This document shows positions 43,183 through 53,197 of a stretch of DNA of 64,000 bases, piece by piece (positions within the stretch are counted from its first letter, which is position 1; each line of letters begins with the position of its first letter). The notes under the pieces were generated by a model. That model was given only the letters and a program-made list of their open reading frames with translations. It had not been told where the DNA came from and searched no databases. Both the position numbers and the translations under genes were made by a program. The DNA is from Novosphingobium panipatense (lineage in GTDB: Bacteria; Pseudomonadota; Alphaproteobacteria; Sphingomonadales; Sphingomonadaceae), in the NCBI RefSeq assembly GCF_002149965.1, contig NZ_MSQB01000001.1:124001-188000 (forward strand). The letters are read 5' to 3'.

Positions 43183-43919
43183 GAACCCTCGATCAGTTCG
43201 GCGACGATGTCGTAGGAATCGCCCCGATAATAGGAACGGGTGAATTCGACGGTGCGGCCGTCGCGCAGGAAGCCGTGGCGTTCGATCAGCAGCCCCGCGT
43301 GGCCGGATTCGACGCCAAGCATCTTGGCGTGCTCGGCCCCGAAAGGCACGGCGCGCAGGCGCTGGAGCGCGCGGACCGGGCGATTGCCGCTCTTTTCGAG
43401 CGCCGCGTAAAGCGAATCCTCGACGACATCCAGGCTGGCGAGACAATGTCCGGCGATCGTCGAGATTTCGAGGGCCAGAGGTTCGTCGTCGGCAAGGCGG
43501 ATGCGGGTGAAGCGCAGGACCGTGCTGCCGGGGGCGAGGCCCAGCGCCATGGATTCCTCGGGATTTACCGGCCCGCTCATGCGCGAGACCCAGGTGCTGG
43601 AAGCGCGCTTGCCGCGTGCGGCCATGTCTTCGCTGAAGGAGGTCAGCCGCGAAAAGCTCTTTTCCACGCGCGAGGCGACGAACGTTCCCGCGCCGCGTCG
43701 CCGGGTCAGCAGGCCTTCCTCGACCAGACCGGCGATCGCCTTGCGGACGGTGATGCGCGAAACGTCGTATTCGATCGCCAGGTTACGCTCGGGCGGGATC
43801 GCTTCGGCCTGATCGAGCACGCCTTCGGATATGGCATCGCGGATGAGCTGCTGGAGCTGGATGTACAGCGGCGCAGCGTTGTCTTCGCGCAGACGACCAA
43901 TCCGGTCGGAAAATGACAT
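43179..43919 (-). CDS. GntR/HutC family transcriptional regulator, NagR-like
   Basis: A 246-residue regulator. The winged-helix part at 12-80 has IPPERNLAIEYDVSRITVRKA and LTRRRGAGTFVA; the UTRA effector domain at ~95-240 has TSFSEDMAARGK and ERHGFLRDGRTVEFTRSYYRGD. HutC-type members often sense amino-sugar phosphates (NagR/YvoA/DasR). Its position, divergent from GH20 and between the nag operon and glycosidase operon, makes it the likely GlcNAc-6P or GlcN-6P sensor for the locus. AAGGGGG precedes the ATG. It is translationally coupled to the GH2 gene downstream. Confidence 0.88.
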   Translation of the reverse strand: MSFSDRIGRLREDNAAPLYIQLQQLIRDAISEGVLDQAEAIPPERNLAIEYDVSRITVRKAIAGLVEEGLLTRRRGAGTFVASRVEKSFSRLTSFSEDMAARGKRASSTWVSRMSGPVNPEESMALGLAPGSTVLRFTRIRLADDEPLALEISTIAGHCLASLDVVEDSLYAALEKSGNRPVRALQRLRAVPFGAEHAKMLGVESGHAGLLIERHGFLRDGRTVEFTRSYYRGDSYDIVAELIEGS

Positions 43920-43957
43920 TCGATCCCCCTTCGATCCATTCTATGCGAATGGCTTAC

Positions 43958-43964
43958 ATTGGTA
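43958..43964 (+). promoter_or_regulatory. ATTGGTA half-site in the GntR/GH20 divergent promoter region
   Basis: The 180-bp gap between the divergent GntR and GH20 genes contains TTACATTGGTAAG. It shares ATTGGTA with the palindrome before the nag operon and with the TonB upstream region near 62934. Only a half-site is clear; an ACCAAT occurs at 44075-44080. Weak evidence. Confidence 0.3.
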
Positions 43965-44099
43965 AGGTTGGCCTGACAATCGCAGCAAATGGTCGCAATT
44001 CAAGCCCAATTCGCAGGAATGGAATAAGACCTATTGCGAGAAAGGATATATTTTGGTTACCTTTCTGCTCCGGCACCAATAAACAACGAGGGCAAGGAC

Positions 44100-46529
44100 A
44101 TGAGGGGCAAGACGGCAATGACGGTCAAGGGATATCGGCAGCTTCGCAGCGGAGGCGTCGTGACCGGCGCGATCCTTGCCGCACTGGGCCTCTCGGCAGT
44201 TCTTTCGGCGCCTGCCGCCGCGCAATCCTCCTCTCTTCCGCTCACGCCCTGGCCTGCCTCGGTCCAGCAGGGCAATGGCAAGCTGCTGGTCGCGCCGGGA
44301 TCGGCGATCGCCCTGCCTGCCGGTGACGCGGACGCTGCAGAAGCAGCCAGGCTGCTTGCCGACCATGTGAAGCGCGCCAACGGCCTTGTGCTTTCCGCCG
44401 CTCCAGGCGCGGCTTCCGCTGCCCCGATCCGCTTCGAACGCGATGCCGCCATCTCCGGCGCGGAAGCCTACCGGCTGACGGTGACTTCTGGCAGCGCGGT
44501 GATCTCGGCTTCGGGCAAATCGGGCTTCATCTATGGCGCGATGACTCTGCTGCAACTGCTGACGGCCGAAGGCGGTGCGGCGGGGAAGGGCGTTTCGGTG
44601 CCGGTGCTGACCATTCAGGACTCGCCGCGCTTCGCATGGCGCGGGGTGATGGTCGATCCCTCGCGGCATTTCCAGCCGATGGAATCGGTATATGCGATCG
44701 TCGACCGCATGGTCGAGGTGAAGCTCAACACGCTGCATTTCCATTTGTCCGACGACCAGGGCTGGCGTTTCGAATCCAAGCGCTACCCCGAACTCACCCG
44801 TATCGGCGCCTGGCGCCTGCCGCCCGATACCGGCGGTGGCCCCGGCCCGAAGCACGGCGGTTTCTATACGCAGGAACAGCTCAAGGCGCTGGTCGCCTAT
44901 GCCGCCGAGCGCGGCATTACCGTCGTGCCGGAGATCGACCTGCCGGGCCACGCGCAGGCGCTGGTCGCCTCCTATCCCGAATTCGGCGTGCTGGGCGACC
45001 GTCCGGCCGTGTCGCACGACTGGGGCGTCAATCCCTGGCTGTTCAATCCGAACGAGGCGGGCATGACCTTCGTGCGCAACATCCTGGACGAACTGATGGA
45101 GGTATTCCCTTCGCAGTTCATCCATGTCGGCGGTGACGAGGCGGTCAAGGACCAGTGGGAACGTTCGCCCGAAGTCCAGTCGCAGATGCGCAAGTTGGGC
45201 ATCAAGACCGAGAACGAGATGCAGAGCTGGATGATCGACCGGTTCGGCGAATATCTCGCGCAGCACGGACGCCGCCTGATCGGCTGGGACGAGATCCTCG
45301 AAGGCGGGCTGCCCGCCTCGGCCTCGGTGATGAGTTGGCGGGGCGAGCAGGGCGCGGTGGACGCGGCCAATGCCGGGCACGACGTGGTGCTCTCGCCCGC
45401 GCCCAATCTCTATCTCGACAATCTGGAATCGACCCTGCCGGACGAGGCGCCGGGGCGTATCTCCATCCAGTCGATGGAGGCGGTCTATCGCTACGATCCG
45501 ATGCCCAAGGGCATCGACGCGGCCAAGGCGAAGCATGTGCTGGGCGTGCAGGGCAATGCCTGGAGCGAATATATCGTCACCCCCTGGCAGTTGCAGCACA
45601 AGCTGTTCCCGCGCGTGGGCGCGATCGCCGAAACCGCATGGTCGCCGCAGGTCACCGGCACGAAGGACTATCCCGGTTTCCTTGCGCGGCTGACGCCGCA
45701 GATCCAGCGCTGGAAGCAGGGCGGTTTCGAAGTATCGGACAGCGCTTTCGGCGTTGCCTTCACCCCCACCCAGACGCGCGGCGCGCAGCTTGAGGCGAAG
45801 AGCATCGGCGTGACGCTGGCGAACCAGGCCGCCTATGGCACGATCCGCTATACGCTGGACGGCAAGGAGCCGGGCGCGAAGTCTGCGGCTTATACCAAGG
45901 CGCTTGCCGTAAAGCCGGGGACGGTGGTTACCGCCGCAAGCTTCGCGCCGGACGGCACCCGGCTTTCCGCGCCGCGTCGTTACGATACGGCGCGCGAGAC
46001 GCTGCTGACCTCCACCGCCTCCACGCTCGCCGCCTGCCCGCGCGGTGCGCAGGGCCTGCGCGTGCCGCTTACCGCCGATGCGACCAGCAACGGCCCGGCC
46101 TATAACGCCAATATCTTCGATACCTGCCAGGCGGACGATCACGCGCCGCTGGCCCATGCGAAGTCGATCACCGTTTCGGTCGCCCGCTTGCCGCGCAACT
46201 ATGGCCTTGCGCATGAGGCATCGGCACTGATCGAGCATTTCGCGGTTACCACCCACGGTGAACTGGTCATCAGCGCGGGCTGCCGTGCGGCCGAGAAGAA
46301 CGCCAATCGCAAGCAGAAGGAACATGCGCCGATGCCGGGCGCGACCGTGCTCGCCTCGTTCCCGCTGCCCGATCCGAAGACGGCGCCGCAGCAGTACACC
46401 TTTACCGCTAACCTGCCCGACCGGCCGGAACTCAAGGACGAGGCGGACGTCTGCTTCCAGTTCACCTCGCCGCTGTCCGATCCGTTCTATGCGGTCGAAA
46501 AGGTCGTCTATGGGGAGAAGGCGCAGTGA
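44100..46529 (+). CDS. GH20 family beta-N-acetylhexosaminidase, exported
   Basis: An 809-residue protein with a long signal region (hydrophobic AILAALGLSAVLSAPAAA). The GH20b domain comes first, then the TIM barrel starting FAWRGVMVDPSRHF, with the catalytic pair Asp346-Glu347 in HVGGDEAVKDQW. A C-terminal module contains a chitobiase-type GTIRYTLDGKEP strand. It removes non-reducing GlcNAc/GalNAc residues. The ATG at 44100 is preceded by GAGGGC; another at 44118 is possible. First gene of a five-gene glycosidase operon; the next start overlaps its stop (GTGA). Confidence 0.92.
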   Translation: MRGKTAMTVKGYRQLRSGGVVTGAILAALGLSAVLSAPAAAQSSSLPLTPWPASVQQGNGKLLVAPGSAIALPAGDADAAEAARLLADHVKRANGLVLSAAPGAASAAPIRFERDAAISGAEAYRLTVTSGSAVISASGKSGFIYGAMTLLQLLTAEGGAAGKGVSVPVLTIQDSPRFAWRGVMVDPSRHFQPMESVYAIVDRMVEVKLNTLHFHLSDDQGWRFESKRYPELTRIGAWRLPPDTGGGPGPKHGGFYTQEQLKALVAYAAERGITVVPEIDLPGHAQALVASYPEFGVLGDRPAVSHDWGVNPWLFNPNEAGMTFVRNILDELMEVFPSQFIHVGGDEAVKDQWERSPEVQSQMRKLGIKTENEMQSWMIDRFGEYLAQHGRRLIGWDEILEGGLPASASVMSWRGEQGAVDAANAGHDVVLSPAPNLYLDNLESTLPDEAPGRISIQSMEAVYRYDPMPKGIDAAKAKHVLGVQGNAWSEYIVTPWQLQHKLFPRVGAIAETAWSPQVTGTKDYPGFLARLTPQIQRWKQGGFEVSDSAFGVAFTPTQTRGAQLEAKSIGVTLANQAAYGTIRYTLDGKEPGAKSAAYTKALAVKPGTVVTAASFAPDGTRLSAPRRYDTARETLLTSTASTLAACPRGAQGLRVPLTADATSNGPAYNANIFDTCQADDHAPLAHAKSITVSVARLPRNYGLAHEASALIEHFAVTTHGELVISAGCRAAEKNANRKQKEHAPMPGATVLASFPLPDPKTAPQQYTFTANLPDRPELKDEADVCFQFTSPLSDPFYAVEKVVYGEKAQ

Positions 46530-49126
46530 GATTTGCCGGCGCGCTTGCAATCGCCGCGTTGGCAGGTGTTTCGGGGGCCGCACTGGCGGCCCCGCCCACG
46601 CAGACCGCTCTGGATGAAGGTTGGCAGGTTCGCATCGCGCCGAGCGATGCCGCTGCCGCAAAGGCGCATCCCAAGGCGGCGCGCTGGTTCCGTGCGCAAG
46701 TGCCGGGCACGGTGCAGCAGGACCTGATCGCCGCGCGGCAGGTACCCGATCCTTTCCTCGGCACCAACGAGGCGGCGATCCAGTGGGCGGGCCTGACCGA
46801 TTGGGAACTGCGCCGCTCGCTGGACGTGAGCGCTCAGGCCATGGGCCGCGGGCATCTCGACCTGGTTTTCGACGGGCTGGATACCTTCGCCACCGTGTTC
46901 GTCAACGGCCAGCAGGTGCTCAAGGCCGACAACGGGCACCGGCAGTGGCGCGTCGCCGCCAAGTCGCTGCTGAAGCAGGGCCGCAACGAAATCCTCGTGC
47001 GCTTTGCCTCGCCGATCCGCACCTTGCAGCCGATGGTGCTGGCAGAGGCGCATCCGCTACCGGCCGAGTACGATTCCGCCTTCGGGGACGAGCCCAAGGG
47101 CAAGCAGACCTCTGCTTACATCCGCAAGGCCAAGTACCATTACGGCTGGGACTGGGGTCCGCGCATCGTCAACCAGGGCATTTCCGGGCCGGTGCGTCTG
47201 GAGGCCTGGGACGAGGCGCGGCTCGGCGCCTTCGAGGTGGTGCAGGAAGCGCTCGGCAAGGACGAGGCGCGGCTGGTAGCGAAGTTCCGCGTCGTGGCCG
47301 ACAGACCGGGCAAGGCGCAATTCACCGCGCGCGTGACCGGACCGGACGGGCAGGCGCTCGCCCCGGTCTCCCGCGAGGCCTCGTTCGATGCGGGCGAGAG
47401 CGTCGTTACCGTACCGCTGACGGTTGCCGCGCCGAAGCGCTGGTGGCCGGTCGGCTATGGCGATCAGCCGCTCTACAAGGTCTCGGGTGAGATCGCTTCC
47501 GGCGCGGGCGCCGGAGCCAAGGCCGCGCGCAATATCGGCCTGCGCGAGGTTGAAATCGTGCGCGGAGGCGGCGCGTTCGGCTTCCGCGTCAATGGCGTGA
47601 CGGTCTTCGCCAAGGGCGCGAACCTCATTCCCTTCGACATGTTCCCCTCGCGCGTCACGGACGCGAAGATGCAGTCGCTGCTGGAGGATTCCCGCGCGGC
47701 GAACATGAACATGATCCGCGTCTGGGGCGGCGGCTATTATCTGCCGGACAGCTTCTACGACATGGCGGACCGCATGGGCCTGATGGTCTGGCAGGACTTC
47801 ATGTTCGGCGGCGCGGTGCCGCCGGCCGACGTAGCCTACCGCGAGAACGTGCGCGTCGAAGCGGAGCAGCAGGTCGAACGGCTAGGCTCGCATCCCTCGA
47901 TCGTGATCTGGGCGGGCGGCAACGAAGTGATCTCTGGCTGGGAGACTTGGAGCGACCGCAAGGCGTGGAAGAAAGCCGTCGGTCCCGACGAGCACGAGCG
48001 CATGGCGATCTCGATGACCGTCCTGTTCGACCGCGTGCTGCGGAAGGCCGTGGCCGACCATGCGCCGACGACGCCCTACTGGCCCGGTTCGCCCTCGACC
48101 GATTACGAAGGTCCGGTCGATACCGATGCCGCAGGCGACCGCCATTTCTGGGACGTCTGGTCCGGCTCCAAGCCGGTCGAGAACTATACGCTTTCCTGCC
48201 CGCGCTTCATGTCGGAATACGGCTTCCAGGCGATGCCGGTCATGGCGACGATCCGTGGCTTCGCGGGGGATGCCGCGCAGGCGCCGGACAGCCCGGTGAT
48301 GAAGGCGCACCAGAAGTTCCTCGCAGGCGAGGGCAACGAGCGCCTGAAGTTCTACCTCGACGCAAGGCTGCGTCCGGCGAAGGATCTGGCGGACTTTGTG
48401 TACCTGACGCAAGTCAACCAGGCGCAGGCGATCGACATGGCCGCGCGTCATCACCGCGCCTGCGCGCCGGTGACGCTGGGCTCGCTCTACTGGCAGCTCA
48501 ACGATGTCTGGCCCTCGATCTCGTGGGCGAGCGTCGATTACGACGGGCGCTGGAAGTTGCTGCACTATGCCGCGCGGCGCTTTTTCGCCCCGCAGGCCGC
48601 GGTGGCCGAGCACAAGCAGGGTGCCACCAAGGTCACCTTCGCTTCGGACGCAACCAACCCGATTGCGGCAGAGTGGCGCCTGACCGGCTACGCCATGGAC
48701 GGCACCAAGCTGGGCGAAGCGGGCGGGGCGGTGACGCTCGCTCCGACGACGGCGACGACCGTTCCCGATGTGTCGGACGCTGCGGTATTCGCGAGTGCTC
48801 CTGCAGAGGCGAGCTACGCGGTGGCGGAACTGGTGATCGGCGGCAAGACCGTCTCGCGCCAGATCGTCGAGCGCGCCTTGCCCAAGGCCATGGCCTATCC
48901 CGTGCCGGGCCTTTCCATGAGCTGGGACGGCAAGGCGGTGACGATCACCGCCAAGGCTCTGGCCCGCGCGGTCATGCTCGATTTCGGTGCGGTGGATGCG
49001 CAGGCTTCGGACAACGGCTTTGACCTGCTCCCGGGCGAGAGTGTGCGGATCGAGATCACCTCGAAGGCCGATGCGGCGGTGCTGCGCAAGGCGCTGGTGC
49101 TGCGTACCCTCGCGGGAGACAAGTGA
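46526..49126 (+). CDS. GH2 family beta-mannosidase, exported
   Basis: An 866-residue protein with signal MRFAGALAIAALAGVSGAALAA. GH2 jelly-roll (VPGTVQQDL, WAGLTDWELRR), then Ig domain and TIM barrel with WDWGPR and IRVWGGGYYLPDSFYD, the beta-mannosidase signatures. Acid/base Glu467 is in GGNEVISGW and nucleophile Glu564 in MSEYGFQ. It removes the core beta-1,4-mannose of N-glycans, leaving GlcNAc2, or acts on mannan oligosaccharides. GTG start overlaps the GH20 stop by 4 nt, and its stop shares one base with the GH3 ATG, so the genes are tightly coupled. Confidence 0.93.
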   Translation: MRFAGALAIAALAGVSGAALAAPPTQTALDEGWQVRIAPSDAAAAKAHPKAARWFRAQVPGTVQQDLIAARQVPDPFLGTNEAAIQWAGLTDWELRRSLDVSAQAMGRGHLDLVFDGLDTFATVFVNGQQVLKADNGHRQWRVAAKSLLKQGRNEILVRFASPIRTLQPMVLAEAHPLPAEYDSAFGDEPKGKQTSAYIRKAKYHYGWDWGPRIVNQGISGPVRLEAWDEARLGAFEVVQEALGKDEARLVAKFRVVADRPGKAQFTARVTGPDGQALAPVSREASFDAGESVVTVPLTVAAPKRWWPVGYGDQPLYKVSGEIASGAGAGAKAARNIGLREVEIVRGGGAFGFRVNGVTVFAKGANLIPFDMFPSRVTDAKMQSLLEDSRAANMNMIRVWGGGYYLPDSFYDMADRMGLMVWQDFMFGGAVPPADVAYRENVRVEAEQQVERLGSHPSIVIWAGGNEVISGWETWSDRKAWKKAVGPDEHERMAISMTVLFDRVLRKAVADHAPTTPYWPGSPSTDYEGPVDTDAAGDRHFWDVWSGSKPVENYTLSCPRFMSEYGFQAMPVMATIRGFAGDAAQAPDSPVMKAHQKFLAGEGNERLKFYLDARLRPAKDLADFVYLTQVNQAQAIDMAARHHRACAPVTLGSLYWQLNDVWPSISWASVDYDGRWKLLHYAARRFFAPQAAVAEHKQGATKVTFASDATNPIAAEWRLTGYAMDGTKLGEAGGAVTLAPTTATTVPDVSDAAVFASAPAEASYAVAELVIGGKTVSRQIVERALPKAMAYPVPGLSMSWDGKAVTITAKALARAVMLDFGAVDAQASDNGFDLLPGESVRIEITSKADAAVLRKALVLRTLAGDK

Positions 49127-51717
49127 TGAAGGCGCTGTTCCCGATCACTCTCGCCATGGTTCTGGCGGCGCCCGCCGCTGCGCAGGACTTGTCGGGCGAG
49201 GTCGATCCCGCCGTGTTGGCGGCCATCGCCAAGGCGGATCTCGCCGAGAAGGCCGACCAGCTCCAGAGCACCGCGCCCGCCGCCAAGGCTATGGGCCTGC
49301 CCGCCTACGACTGGTGGAACGAGGGCCTTCACGGCCTCGCCCGCAACGGCGTTGCTACGGTGTTCCCTCAGGCAGTCGGCCTTGCCGCGACGTTCGATCC
49401 GGCGCTGATGGAGAAAGTCGGAACTGTCGTCTCAACCGAGGCGCGCGCCAAGTTCAACGCCAAGCCCGTGAATGCCGACCGGCGCATCTACGAGGGCCTG
49501 ACGATCTGGTCGCCCAACATCAACATCTTTCGCGACCCGCGCTGGGGCCGGGGGCAGGAGACTTACGGCGAGGACCCGTTCCTCACCGGCTCGCTGGCGG
49601 TGGGCTTCATCAGGGGGCTGCAAGGGCCCGATCCGCTTCATCCCCGCGTGATCGCGACGCCCAAGCACCTCGCGGTCCACTCCGGCCCCGAAGCCGGGCG
49701 CGACAGTTTCGACGTGGACGTCAGCCCGCAGGACCGCGAGGCGACCTATCTGCCCGCTTTCCGCAAGGCCGTGACCGAGGGGAAGCCGCTCTCGCTGATG
49801 TGCGCCTACAACTCGACGCATGGCGTGCCGGTCTGCGCCGATAGCGCGCTACTGAACGATACGCTGCGCGGCGACTGGGGCTTCAAGGGCTTCGTCGTGT
49901 CGGACTGCGATGCGGTGGCGAACATCTGGATGTTCCACAATTACCGCTACGACGCCGCCGAGGCTTCGGCTGCGGCGATCAAGGCGGGCACCGACTTCGA
50001 CTGCGGCACGACCTATGCCGCGCTCACCCAGTCGGTCGCGCGCGGACTGCTGACCGAGGCCGAGGTCGATCGCGCGCTCGCGCGCTCGCTGGAGGCCCGC
50101 TACAAGCTCGGCATCGCGTTCGGCGCGAAGAATCCGTGGGGCAAGGTCAAGCCAAGCGAGGTCAACACCCCCGCGCACCGCGCTCTTGCGCTCGAAGCCG
50201 CGCGCAAGTCGGTGGTCCTGCTCCAGAACGAGAACGGTCGCCTGCCGCTCAAGGCCGGAACCCGCCTCGCCGTGATCGGCACCAATGCCGACGATCTCTC
50301 GGTGATCGAGGCCAACTACCACGGCACCGCCGCCGATCCGGTGACGCCGCTGGAAGGCATCCGCCGCCAGTTCGGCGCGGCGAACGTCGCTTATGCGCAA
50401 GGCTCGGTGCTGGCCGAGGGCGCGCCCGTAGTCGTGCCGGAAACCGCGCTGGTCGCGGACGGCAAGCCGGGCCTGCGCGCCGAATATCTCGACATGTCCG
50501 GCAAGCGCGTGTTCGTGCGGCAGGATCGCCGCGTGGACTTCAACCTAACCCGTACCGCGCCGAAGGGCCTCGACGCCAAGGGCTTCAAGGTGCGCTGGAG
50601 CGGCTCGCTGGTGCCGCCGGGAGCGGGCACCTATCGCCTCGCGCTCGACATTCCGGCCTGCTGGAAGGACTGCACGCGCCATGACGACGTGCGCTTGAGC
50701 ATCGGCGGCAATCCACTGCACAACGGCGTGCTCGGCAAGCAGCGGGTCGAATTCGATGTTACCTTCGACGGCACGCCGCAGCCGATCAGCCTGGAACTCG
50801 ACCATTACGGCGAGGACGAGGGCCTGCGCCTCATGTGGCTGCCGCCCGCCGACGCCCAGCGTGCCGAGGCAGTGAAAGCGGCTTCGCAGGCCGACGCGAT
50901 TGTCGCCGTACTCGGCCTCTCGCCCGATCTCGAAGGCGAGGCGCTTCAGGTACAGGTGCCGGGCTTCGTCGGCGGCGATCGCAGCGATATCGCGCTGCCC
51001 GAACCGCAGGCCGAGCTGCTGGCGGCGCTCCACGCCACCGGCAAGCCGGTGATCGTCGTGCTGACGAACGGCAGCGCGGTCTCGATCGATCCGGCCATGG
51101 CGGATGCCGTCCTGACCGCATGGTATCCAGGCGAGGCGGGCGGCACCGCCATTGCCGAGACTCTGGCCGGGACCAACAATCCCTCGGGCCGTCTGCCGGT
51201 GACGTTCTACAAGTCTACCAGCGATCTGCCCGCCTTCGTCGACTATGCGATGAAGGAGCGCACCTATCGCTACTTCACCGGCAAACCGCTCTGGGGCTTC
51301 GGGCACGGCCTGAGCTATACGACTTACGGCTACGAAGGCGCCAAGGTCTCGGCGCCCGCGCTGGGCCAGCCGGTGACCGTCACGGCGACCTTGCGCAACC
51401 TAGGCAGCATGGCGGGCGAGGAAGTGGTGCAGGCCTATGTCGTGCCGCCGGTCATCGAGCCGCGCCCGATCATGACGCAGGGCGTGTTGCAGCGCCAGCT
51501 TGCCGCATTCACGCGCGTTCCGCTGGCGGCGGGCAAGTCGCGGGAGGTCACGCTGACCATCGACCCGCGTAGCCTCTCTGTGGTGGACCGCCGGGGCACG
51601 CGCAAGGTCGTTCCGGGCGACTACAAAGTGTGGATCGGCGGCGGACAGCCGGGTGACGGCGCGGGCGCTTGGGTCTCGTTCACCCTGACCGGAGAGGCAC
51701 AGGAGCTGCCGAAGTGA
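49126..51717 (+). CDS. GH3 family beta-glycosidase with PA14 insertion (xylosidase/glucosidase type), exported
   Basis: An 863-residue protein with signal [20 protein letters not shown]. The TIM barrel has [15 protein letters not shown] and [22 protein letters not shown], and nucleophile Asp260 in [11 protein letters not shown]14 domain at ~446-590 is inserted in the second domain, then a C-terminal fibronectin-III-like domain. [10 protein letters not shown] is typical of the GH3 beta-xylosidase branch. In the Xanthomonas campestris nix cluster a GH3 removes the plant N-glycan beta-1,2-xylose, and this one could do the same (analogy). Coupled to GH2 and GH125 neighbours by one-base overlaps. 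Confidence 0.9.
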   Translation: MKALFPITLAMVLAAPAAAQDLSGEVDPAVLAAIAKADLAEKADQLQSTAPAAKAMGLPAYDWWNEGLHGLARNGVATVFPQAVGLAATFDPALMEKVGTVVSTEARAKFNAKPVNADRRIYEGLTIWSPNINIFRDPRWGRGQETYGEDPFLTGSLAVGFIRGLQGPDPLHPRVIATPKHLAVHSGPEAGRDSFDVDVSPQDREATYLPAFRKAVTEGKPLSLMCAYNSTHGVPVCADSALLNDTLRGDWGFKGFVVSDCDAVANIWMFHNYRYDAAEASAAAIKAGTDFDCGTTYAALTQSVARGLLTEAEVDRALARSLEARYKLGIAFGAKNPWGKVKPSEVNTPAHRALALEAARKSVVLLQNENGRLPLKAGTRLAVIGTNADDLSVIEANYHGTAADPVTPLEGIRRQFGAANVAYAQGSVLAEGAPVVVPETALVADGKPGLRAEYLDMSGKRVFVRQDRRVDFNLTRTAPKGLDAKGFKVRWSGSLVPPGAGTYRLALDIPACWKDCTRHDDVRLSIGGNPLHNGVLGKQRVEFDVTFDGTPQPISLELDHYGEDEGLRLMWLPPADAQRAEAVKAASQADAIVAVLGLSPDLEGEALQVQVPGFVGGDRSDIALPEPQAELLAALHATGKPVIVVLTNGSAVSIDPAMADAVLTAWYPGEAGGTAIAETLAGTNNPSGRLPVTFYKSTSDLPAFVDYAMKERTYRYFTGKPLWGFGHGLSYTTYGYEGAKVSAPALGQPVTVTATLRNLGSMAGEEVVQAYVVPPVIEPRPIMTQGVLQRQLAAFTRVPLAAGKSREVTLTIDPRSLSVVDRRGTRKVVPGDYKVWIGGGQPGDGAGAWVSFTLTGEAQELPK

Positions 51718-53171
51718 TGACTAAGACGAACCTCGACCGCCGCAGCACTCTGGCAGGCGCCATGACGGGTGCCGCCGCGCTCGCCATTCCGGCCGCGGTT
51801 CGTGCGGCGACCATTCCGATGCCCGCAGGCGGCGGCCGCCCGGCCGTGTCGGATCGCCGCTACGTCAGCCGCGCGGTGGAGGCCGAGATCGACCGCGTCT
51901 CGCGCAAGATCGCCGATCCCAAGCTGCGCGCGATGTTCGTGGGCTGCTATCCCAACACGCTCGACACCACGGTCTACATGGACACGGTGGACGGCCGGCC
52001 CGATGCCTTTGTCATCACCGGAGACATCCCCTGCCTCTGGCTGCGCGACAGCACGGCGCAGATCCTGCCCTACCTTCATCTGGTGAACAAGGACCCGGCG
52101 CTGACGGCGCTGTTCCGGGGGCTGATCGCCCGCCAGTCGCGCTCGATCCTGATCGATCCTTACGCCAACGCCTTCATGCGCGATCCGTCTGCGAAGACGA
52201 ACCTGTCCTGGGCGCTGAAGGACCAGACCGAGATGAAGCCCGGCGTGGCCGAGCGCAAATGGGAGATCGACTCGCTCTGCTACGCGATGCGGCTCGGCTT
52301 CCGCTACTGGCGCCAGACGCAGGACAAGCTGCCTTTCGACCAGACCTGGGCGGAAGCCTCGCGCGCCTGCGTGCGCACCTTGCGCGAACAGCAGCGCAAG
52401 GGCTCGCCCGGACCCTATCGCTTCCTGCGCACCAGCAACCGGCCGACCGAGACCATGCAGCTCGACGGCTGGGGCGCGCCCAGCCGGTCGGTCGGGCTGA
52501 TCCACTGCGGTTTCCGCCCCTCGGACGATTCCTGCACTTATCCTTTCCTTATTCCCGCCAACCTCTTTGCGGTGACATCGCTGCGCGAGATGGCCAGCGT
52601 GGCCGAGCAGGCGCGCGGCGACACGGCGCTTGCCGCCGATGCTCGCGCGCTGGCGGACGAAGTGGAAGCGGCGCTGCGCCAGTGGGGCACGATGCTGCTG
52701 CCGGATGGGCGCCGGGTCTGGGCCTACGAAGTGGACGGCTTCGGCAACGCGATGTTCATGGACGATGCCAACGTCCCCTCGCTGCTCGGCCTCGCCTTCC
52801 TGGAATGCGTGGACGTTACCGACCCGCTCTGGAAAACCACGGCGGATGCCTGCTGGTCGGATGCGAACCCCTACTTCTTCCGGGGCTCGAGAATCGAGGG
52901 CATCGGCGGGCCGCATGTCGGCCTTGGGCAGGTCTGGCCGATGAGCCTGATCGTGCGCGCACTGTCGAGCAGCGACCCGCAGGTGATCCGGGCCATGCTG
53001 CGCATGCTGCGCGACAGCGATGCGGGCACCGGCTTCATCCACGAGGCGGTGGACAGCAACGACCCGTCGAAATTCACGCGCGACTGGTTCGCCTGGGCCA
53101 ACGGCCTGTTCGGCGAACTGCTGGTCAAGCTGGCCGATACCCGGCCCGAACTGCTCTCCGCGCCGCTCTGA
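51717..53171 (+). CDS. GH125 family exo-alpha-1,6-mannosidase, exported
   Basis: A 484-residue (alpha/alpha)6-barrel protein. The Tat-like leader has [17 protein letters not shown]. Family signatures are [20 protein letters not shown] (residues ~100-120), [18 protein letters not shown] and [16 protein letters not shown]125 enzymes remove alpha-1,6-linked mannose from N-glycan cores. The ATG shares one base with the GH3 stop and AGGAG lies upstream; an in-frame GTG 3 nt earlier is an alternative. The GH29 gene follows after 26 nt. Confidence 0.93.
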   Translation: MTKTNLDRRSTLAGAMTGAAALAIPAAVRAATIPMPAGGGRPAVSDRRYVSRAVEAEIDRVSRKIADPKLRAMFVGCYPNTLDTTVYMDTVDGRPDAFVITGDIPCLWLRDSTAQILPYLHLVNKDPALTALFRGLIARQSRSILIDPYANAFMRDPSAKTNLSWALKDQTEMKPGVAERKWEIDSLCYAMRLGFRYWRQTQDKLPFDQTWAEASRACVRTLREQQRKGSPGPYRFLRTSNRPTETMQLDGWGAPSRSVGLIHCGFRPSDDSCTYPFLIPANLFAVTSLREMASVAEQARGDTALAADARALADEVEAALRQWGTMLLPDGRRVWAYEVDGFGNAMFMDDANVPSLLGLAFLECVDVTDPLWKTTADACWSDANPYFFRGSRIEGIGGPHVGLGQVWPMSLIVRALSSSDPQVIRAMLRMLRDSDAGTGFIHEAVDSNDPSKFTRDWFAWANGLFGELLVKLADTRPELLSAPL

Positions 53172-53197
53172 CGCGCGCGCGTTTCAAGGACTCACCG

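Noticed and set aside
44031..46661. 876-codon minus-strand frame opposite GH20
   Set aside because: Shadow frame; GH20 has full catalytic motifs and a signal peptide.
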